From contig CAZLLV010000247.1 of the NCBI GenBank assembly GCA_964560325.1, forward strand, positions 1-9,975: DNA of 9,975 bases. The letters run 5' to 3'. The DNA comes from CAZLLV01 sp964560325. GTDB lineage: Bacteria > Acidobacteriota > Thermoanaerobaculia > Multivoradales > DATKCC01. Position 1 is the stretch's first letter. Every line of letters starts with the position of its first letter. Shown here one piece after another: positions 6,728 through 9,975 of this stretch. The position numbers and the translations under genes are program-made. Under the pieces are notes generated by a model, which made no database searches, was not told the origin of the DNA, and worked only from the letters and a program-made list of their open reading frames with translations.

Positions 6728-7504
6728 ATGACCGGGATTTCCGATTCCGAGAACGAGAGCCGCCTGAACGAAGCACAGCTCGCCGAGTGCGAAAACCATC
6801 CGTGGGACTTCTCCGACCTATCCGCGCTCTTCTTGAGCTGCACGCTGAAGAAGAGCCCCCAGCGGTCCCATACCGAAGGGCTGATCGCGGTCTCCCGGGC
6901 GATCCTGGAGAAGAACGGCGTCGCCACCGAGCTGATCCGGCCCGTCGACCACCGGGTGGCGCACGGCGTCTACCCCGACATGACCGAGCACGGCTGGGAG
7001 ATCGACGAGTGGCCAGCGATCCAGGAGAAGGTGATGGCCGCCGACATCCTGATCATCGGCACGCCGATCTGGCTGGGCGAGAAGTCTTCGGTCTGCACCC
7101 AGGTGATCGAGCGGCTCTACGCGTCGTCGTCGATCCTCAACCAGCACGGCCAGTACGCCTACTACGGGCGCGTCGGCGGTTGCCTCGTCACCGGCAACGA
7201 AGACGGCGTCAAGCACTGCTCGATGAGCGTCCTCTACGCCCTCCAGCACCTGGGCTACACGATCCCGCCCCAGGCCGACGCCGGCTGGATCGGCGAGGTC
7301 GGCCCGGGGCCGTCGTACCTCGACGAGGATTCCGGCGGCCCCGAGAACGACGTCACCCACCGGAACACCACCTTCATGACCTGGAACCTCCTCCACCTCG
7401 CCCGGATGCTGAAGGACCGAGGCGGAATCCCGGCCCACGGCAACCAGCGCTCCCAGTGGGACGCCGGCTGCCGCTTCGACTTCGAGAACCCCGAGCACCG
7501 GTAG
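6728..7504 (+). CDS. Flavodoxin-fold NAD(P)H-dependent FMN oxidoreductase family protein
   Basis: A 258-residue cytoplasmic flavoprotein of the NADPH-dependent FMN reductase/flavodoxin superfamily. After a polar 30-residue N-terminal extension, LSALFLSCTLKKSPQRSHTE (31-50) is the first strand and FMN-phosphate loop, where relatives show GSPRxxSNT. IIGTPIWLGEKSSVCTQVIER (109-129) is the flavin-contacting loop and following helix. GGCLVTGNEDGVKHC (150-164) is the third flavin loop. The C-terminal segment from about 210 ends with WDAGCRFDF and contains GIPAHGNQ, and looks like a subfamily extension beyond the usual 180-200 residues. Several cysteines occur (21, 38, 123, 152, 164, 248). Members reduce FMN, quinones or other electron acceptors; the substrate here is unknown. 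The stop is only five bases before the methyltransferase GTG, so the two are almost certainly co-transcribed. Confidence 0.9.
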   Translation: MTGISDSENESRLNEAQLAECENHPWDFSDLSALFLSCTLKKSPQRSHTEGLIAVSRAILEKNGVATELIRPVDHRVAHGVYPDMTEHGWEIDEWPAIQEKVMAADILIIGTPIWLGEKSSVCTQVIERLYASSSILNQHGQYAYYGRVGGCLVTGNEDGVKHCSMSVLYALQHLGYTIPPQADAGWIGEVGPGPSYLDEDSGGPENDVTHRNTTFMTWNLLHLARMLKDRGGIPAHGNQRSQWDAGCRFDFENPEHR

Positions 7505-7509
7505 GGGCC

Positions 7510-8397
7510 GTGGCTCCCTCTCGCGACGGCTCCGACGGTCCCCGCTCTCCCTGGTCCGGGTGGCTGAACGCCGAGGTGTACGAGGCGTTCACGCGCGAGC
7601 ACGGGATCTACCGGGCGCTCAACCGGCGGCTGGCGGTGCTGGCGGAGGTCGAGACGGCGGCGCGGGTGCTCGATCTCGCCTGCGGCGCCGGGGCGACCGC
7701 GCTCGCCTGCCTGGAGCGGATGCCCGGCCGCTCCGAGCTGGTCGGGGTCGACGGATCGGACGAGATGGTGAGCGTGGCGCGCGACCGGGTGCTCGATCCG
7801 CGGGCGCGCTTCCGGGTCGCCGCCGCCTCGGCGCTCGAGCGGGTCACCGAGGGTCCGTTCGACCGGGCGGTCTGCAACGCCGCCTTCTGGCAGTTCCCCG
7901 ACCCCGGCGCGGTGCTCGCGGCCCTGGCGCGCATCCTCGCCCCCGGCGGCCGGTTCGTCTTCAACGTCCCGGCCGAGCGGCTGACGAGCGCCGTGACCGA
8001 GGGCGCCTCATCGTACCTCACGCCGTTCCAGGTCGCCCTCGCGCGCGCCGTCGAGCGCCGCACCCGCCACCCCTTCCCCGGCCACGAGACGCTCGACCCG
8101 GAGCGGCTGGAGCACCGGCTCGCCGAGGCCGGGTTCGAGTCGATCGCGCGGCACCCGTTCGCGTACCGGGGGCGCCAGCGCGAGCTGATGGAGCTGATGA
8201 CGATTCCGGCGATGATCGACCGGGTGGCCCCCGATCTGTCCGAGGCCGAGCGGGCGGCGGCGCTCGAGGAGGCGAAGGCCCGGACCGATCCGGACCAGCG
8301 GGTGGTCGTGCCGTGGGTCTACTTCGTGGCCGTGCGGGCTACCCGCCTCGCACCGTCTCGAGGAGCTCGGTCAGGCGCTTCGGATCGACCGGCTTGA
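7510..8397 (+). CDS. Class I SAM-dependent methyltransferase
   Basis: A 295-residue methyltransferase with a Rossmann fold. Motif I is VLDLACGAGATALAC (53-67), motif II with the acidic ribose ligand is LVGVDGSDEMVSVARD (77-92), motif IV is RAVCNAAFWQFPDPGAV (119-135), and motif V-VI follows in LARILAPGGRFVFNVP (139-154). A C-terminal helical part (about 165-275) probably forms the substrate pocket; the acceptor molecule cannot be deduced. The GTG 7510 start follows the flavoprotein stop by five bases. Its AGGGG is only two bases away, so translation may depend on coupling. GTG 7576 is a less likely alternative because it would remove the WLNAEVYEAF segment. The last ~20 codons overlap the 3' end of the convergent hybrid kinase by 59 bases and lie beyond the recognisable domain. 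Confidence 0.9.
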   Translation: MAPSRDGSDGPRSPWSGWLNAEVYEAFTREHGIYRALNRRLAVLAEVETAARVLDLACGAGATALACLERMPGRSELVGVDGSDEMVSVARDRVLDPRARFRVAAASALERVTEGPFDRAVCNAAFWQFPDPGAVLAALARILAPGGRFVFNVPAERLTSAVTEGASSYLTPFQVALARAVERRTRHPFPGHETLDPERLEHRLAEAGFESIARHPFAYRGRQRELMELMTIPAMIDRVAPDLSEAERAAALEEAKARTDPDQRVVVPWVYFVAVRATRLAPSRGARSGASDRPA

Positions 8398-9913
8398 CCA
8401 TGTGCTCGTCGAAGCCGGCGTCGAGGGCGCGGCGCCGGTCCTCCGGCTGTCCGTAGCCGGTCAGCGCCACCAGGTGGCAGACCTCGCCGTCGAGCTCCCC
8501 GCGGATCCGCCGCGCCACCTCGTAGCCGTCGATGTCGGGCAGGCCGATGTCGATCAGGCCGAGACGGGGCCGGTCGCCGAGGGCGCGCTCCACGCCGTCC
8601 TCTCCGGTCGCCGCCGAGACCACCTCGCAGCCCCAGATCCGGAGCAGCTCGACGAGCGCCTGGCGCCCCTCTTCGTTGTCCTCGACCAGGAGCACGCTGA
8701 GGCCGTCCGCGCGCTCCCGGGAACCGGGCTCGTCGCCGTTCGCCGGATCGCCGGCCGGGTCGCCGTCCGCGGCCGCGGGCTCGCCGGTGTCCGCCGCGCC
8801 GGACCGGAGCGGCAGGACGAGCCGAAACTCGCTCCCCTTCCCGGTCCCGGCGCTCGTCGCCTCGAGCCGTCCTTCGTGCAGGTCCGCCAGCCGGCGCGCC
8901 AGGTAGAGCCCGATGCCGAGCCCTCCCTGGAGACCGGCCTCCGACCCGGTGCCGTTTCCTAGGCGGGTGAAGGGGGCGAAGATCGTCTCGATCTCGTCCT
9001 CCGAGATGCCGATGCCGTCGTCCTCGACGGCGACCGTCGCCTCGTCCTCGCCGACCGTCAGCGCGAGCGCGACGTTTCCACCGTCCGGCGTGTACTTGAC
9101 GGCGTTCTGGAGCAGGTTGGCGACGATCTGCTCCAGGCGCAACGGGTCGCCCACGACCGGCACCGGCTCGTCCGGCAGCCGCACGTCGATCCGCCGCTCG
9201 CCACCGAAGCCGGCCATCTCGATCGTTTCGACCGCCCCGCGCACCGGGTCCCGGAGGTCGATCGGCGCTTCCCGCAGCTCGATCTTCCCCTGGCTCAGGC
9301 GCGAGAGGTCGAGCAGGTCGTCCATCATGCGCGCCAGGTGGCGGGTCTGACGCTCGATCAGGCGGATCTGCCGGCCGAGTCGCTCGCCGCCCTCCTCCTC
9401 CCGCAGGATCGCCGCCGCGGTGGCGATCGCGTTCAGGGGGTTGCGCAGCTCGTGTCCGAGCATGGCGAGGAACTCGTCCTTCATCCGGTCGGACTCGGCC
9501 AGCCGCACCAGCAGGTCGCGCACCTCGTACTGCCGCCGCCGAGCGCGCACCGCGGCCCGCACCGAGCTGCGCAGGTTGGTGATCCAGACCGGCCGCTCGA
9601 GCAGGGTCAGGTTCGCCCGTGGCCCGAGGGTCTGCACGACGAGCTCGCCGTCCTCGCTCTCGCGGGTCAGGAGCACGATCGGCAGGTCGGACCAGACCGG
9701 CTGGCGCTCGAGGCGGGCGACCAGCAACGGCAGACTTTCCGCGTCGAGGCACTCGGCGCCGATCAGCGCGAGCCCGGCGCCGCGTTCGATCTCCTCGGTC
9801 AGGGCCGCGCAGGTATCGCAGACCTGGCAGACGTAGCCCTCGCGGCCGAGGATGTCGCACGACAGCGTCGCGTCGCGCCCGGTGGGCGCGTGGATCAGGA
9901 TCCGCTCGCTCAC
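8339..9913 (-). CDS. Hybrid histidine kinase: pseudo-receiver, HisKA, HATPase, receiver
   Basis: A 524-residue soluble hybrid kinase; I see no membrane segment. Residues 1-115 form a receiver-like domain without the phosphoacceptor: strand 3 reads GLALIGAECLD with no aligned Asp, and the usual Lys-Pro is Arg-Pro in LLERPV. A short helix (about 122-145) leads to HisKA with phosphoacceptor His154 in LGHELRNPLNAI. HATPase_c has NLLQNAVKYTPDGG (266-279), DDGIGIS (299-305) and GLGIGLYLA (331-339). After a Pro/Gly/Asp-rich linker (about 370-402) a canonical receiver follows: Glu411-Asp412 in LLVEDNEEG, phosphoacceptor Asp455 in LIDIGLPDIDGYE, Thr485 in ALTGYG and Lys507 in MVKPVD. I chose GTG 9913 because homologous N-termini typically begin at SERILIHAPTGRDA. 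GTG 9937 is also in frame and would add eight residues, and the frame is open to the window edge. The downstream partner is not in the window. Confidence 0.94.
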   Translation of the reverse strand: MSERILIHAPTGRDATLSCDILGREGYVCQVCDTCAALTEEIERGAGLALIGAECLDAESLPLLVARLERQPVWSDLPIVLLTRESEDGELVVQTLGPRANLTLLERPVWITNLRSSVRAAVRARRRQYEVRDLLVRLAESDRMKDEFLAMLGHELRNPLNAIATAAAILREEEGGERLGRQIRLIERQTRHLARMMDDLLDLSRLSQGKIELREAPIDLRDPVRGAVETIEMAGFGGERRIDVRLPDEPVPVVGDPLRLEQIVANLLQNAVKYTPDGGNVALALTVGEDEATVAVEDDGIGISEDEIETIFAPFTRLGNGTGSEAGLQGGLGIGLYLARRLADLHEGRLEATSAGTGKGSEFRLVLPLRSGAADTGEPAAADGDPAGDPANGDEPGSRERADGLSVLLVEDNEEGRQALVELLRIWGCEVVSAATGEDGVERALGDRPRLGLIDIGLPDIDGYEVARRIRGELDGEVCHLVALTGYGQPEDRRRALDAGFDEHMVKPVDPKRLTELLETVRGG

Positions 9914-9975
9914 CGAGTCGCGCGCCCCACCGGCCACGCCGAGGGCCGCCGCGGCGGACGCGGCGACGGCGGGCG

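Noticed and set aside
6706..7509. N-terminal extension of the methyltransferase frame across the flavoprotein gene
   Set aside because: The translation there is Arg/Pro-rich shadow sequence. The flavoprotein has a near-ideal ribosome binding site and clear flavin loops in another frame.

Overview
The window is about 10 kb of very GC-rich bacterial chromosome, densely coding, with GTG and TTG starts, short or overlapping gene junctions and no mobile, CRISPR or RNA genes that I can see. The gene content (a secreted M28 peptidase, multidomain histidine kinases, a lipoprotein hydrolase, a hybrid kinase with a pseudo-receiver) suits a free-living GC-rich Gram-negative lineage. Acidobacteriota (Thermoanaerobaculia-like) is my best guess, but it rests on general style rather than a diagnostic marker.

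Layout. Positions 1-888 (minus) carry a two-gene operon: a two-CBS-domain protein followed by an Asp/Glu-racemase family protein that runs off the left edge, joined by a 4-base GTGA overlap. A 134-bp divergent intergenic region separates it from a secreted M28 zinc peptidase (1023-2747, plus). After a 94-bp gap with a perfect hairpin come a six-helix membrane histidine kinase with a C-terminal degenerate GGDEF-like domain (from 2842) and a stand-alone receiver protein (4676-5104), forming a two-component pair. Convergent to these is a predicted lipoprotein with a carboxypeptidase-regulatory-like domain fused to a DUF900-type alpha/beta hydrolase (5126-6550, minus). A 177-bp divergent region follows, then a plus-strand pair: a flavodoxin-fold NAD(P)H oxidoreductase (6728-7504) and a class I SAM methyltransferase (7510-8397). 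The methyltransferase end overlaps the end of a convergent hybrid histidine kinase with an N-terminal pseudo-receiver and a C-terminal receiver (8339-9913, minus).

Two independent phosphorelay systems are therefore present. The membrane kinase and single-domain receiver are an obvious cognate pair. The soluble hybrid kinase carries its own receiver, and its output partner is not in the window. Neither system has a DNA-binding output domain here, so their targets cannot be read from the sequence.

The most unusual point is the kinase/receiver junction. The kinase frame stays open 179 bases into the receiver gene. Just upstream lies a perfect tandem CCGA x4 repeat, and losing or gaining one copy would give the kinase an ordinary stop right next to the receiver start. 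I see no clearly undescribed defence, mobile or biosynthetic system in this window.
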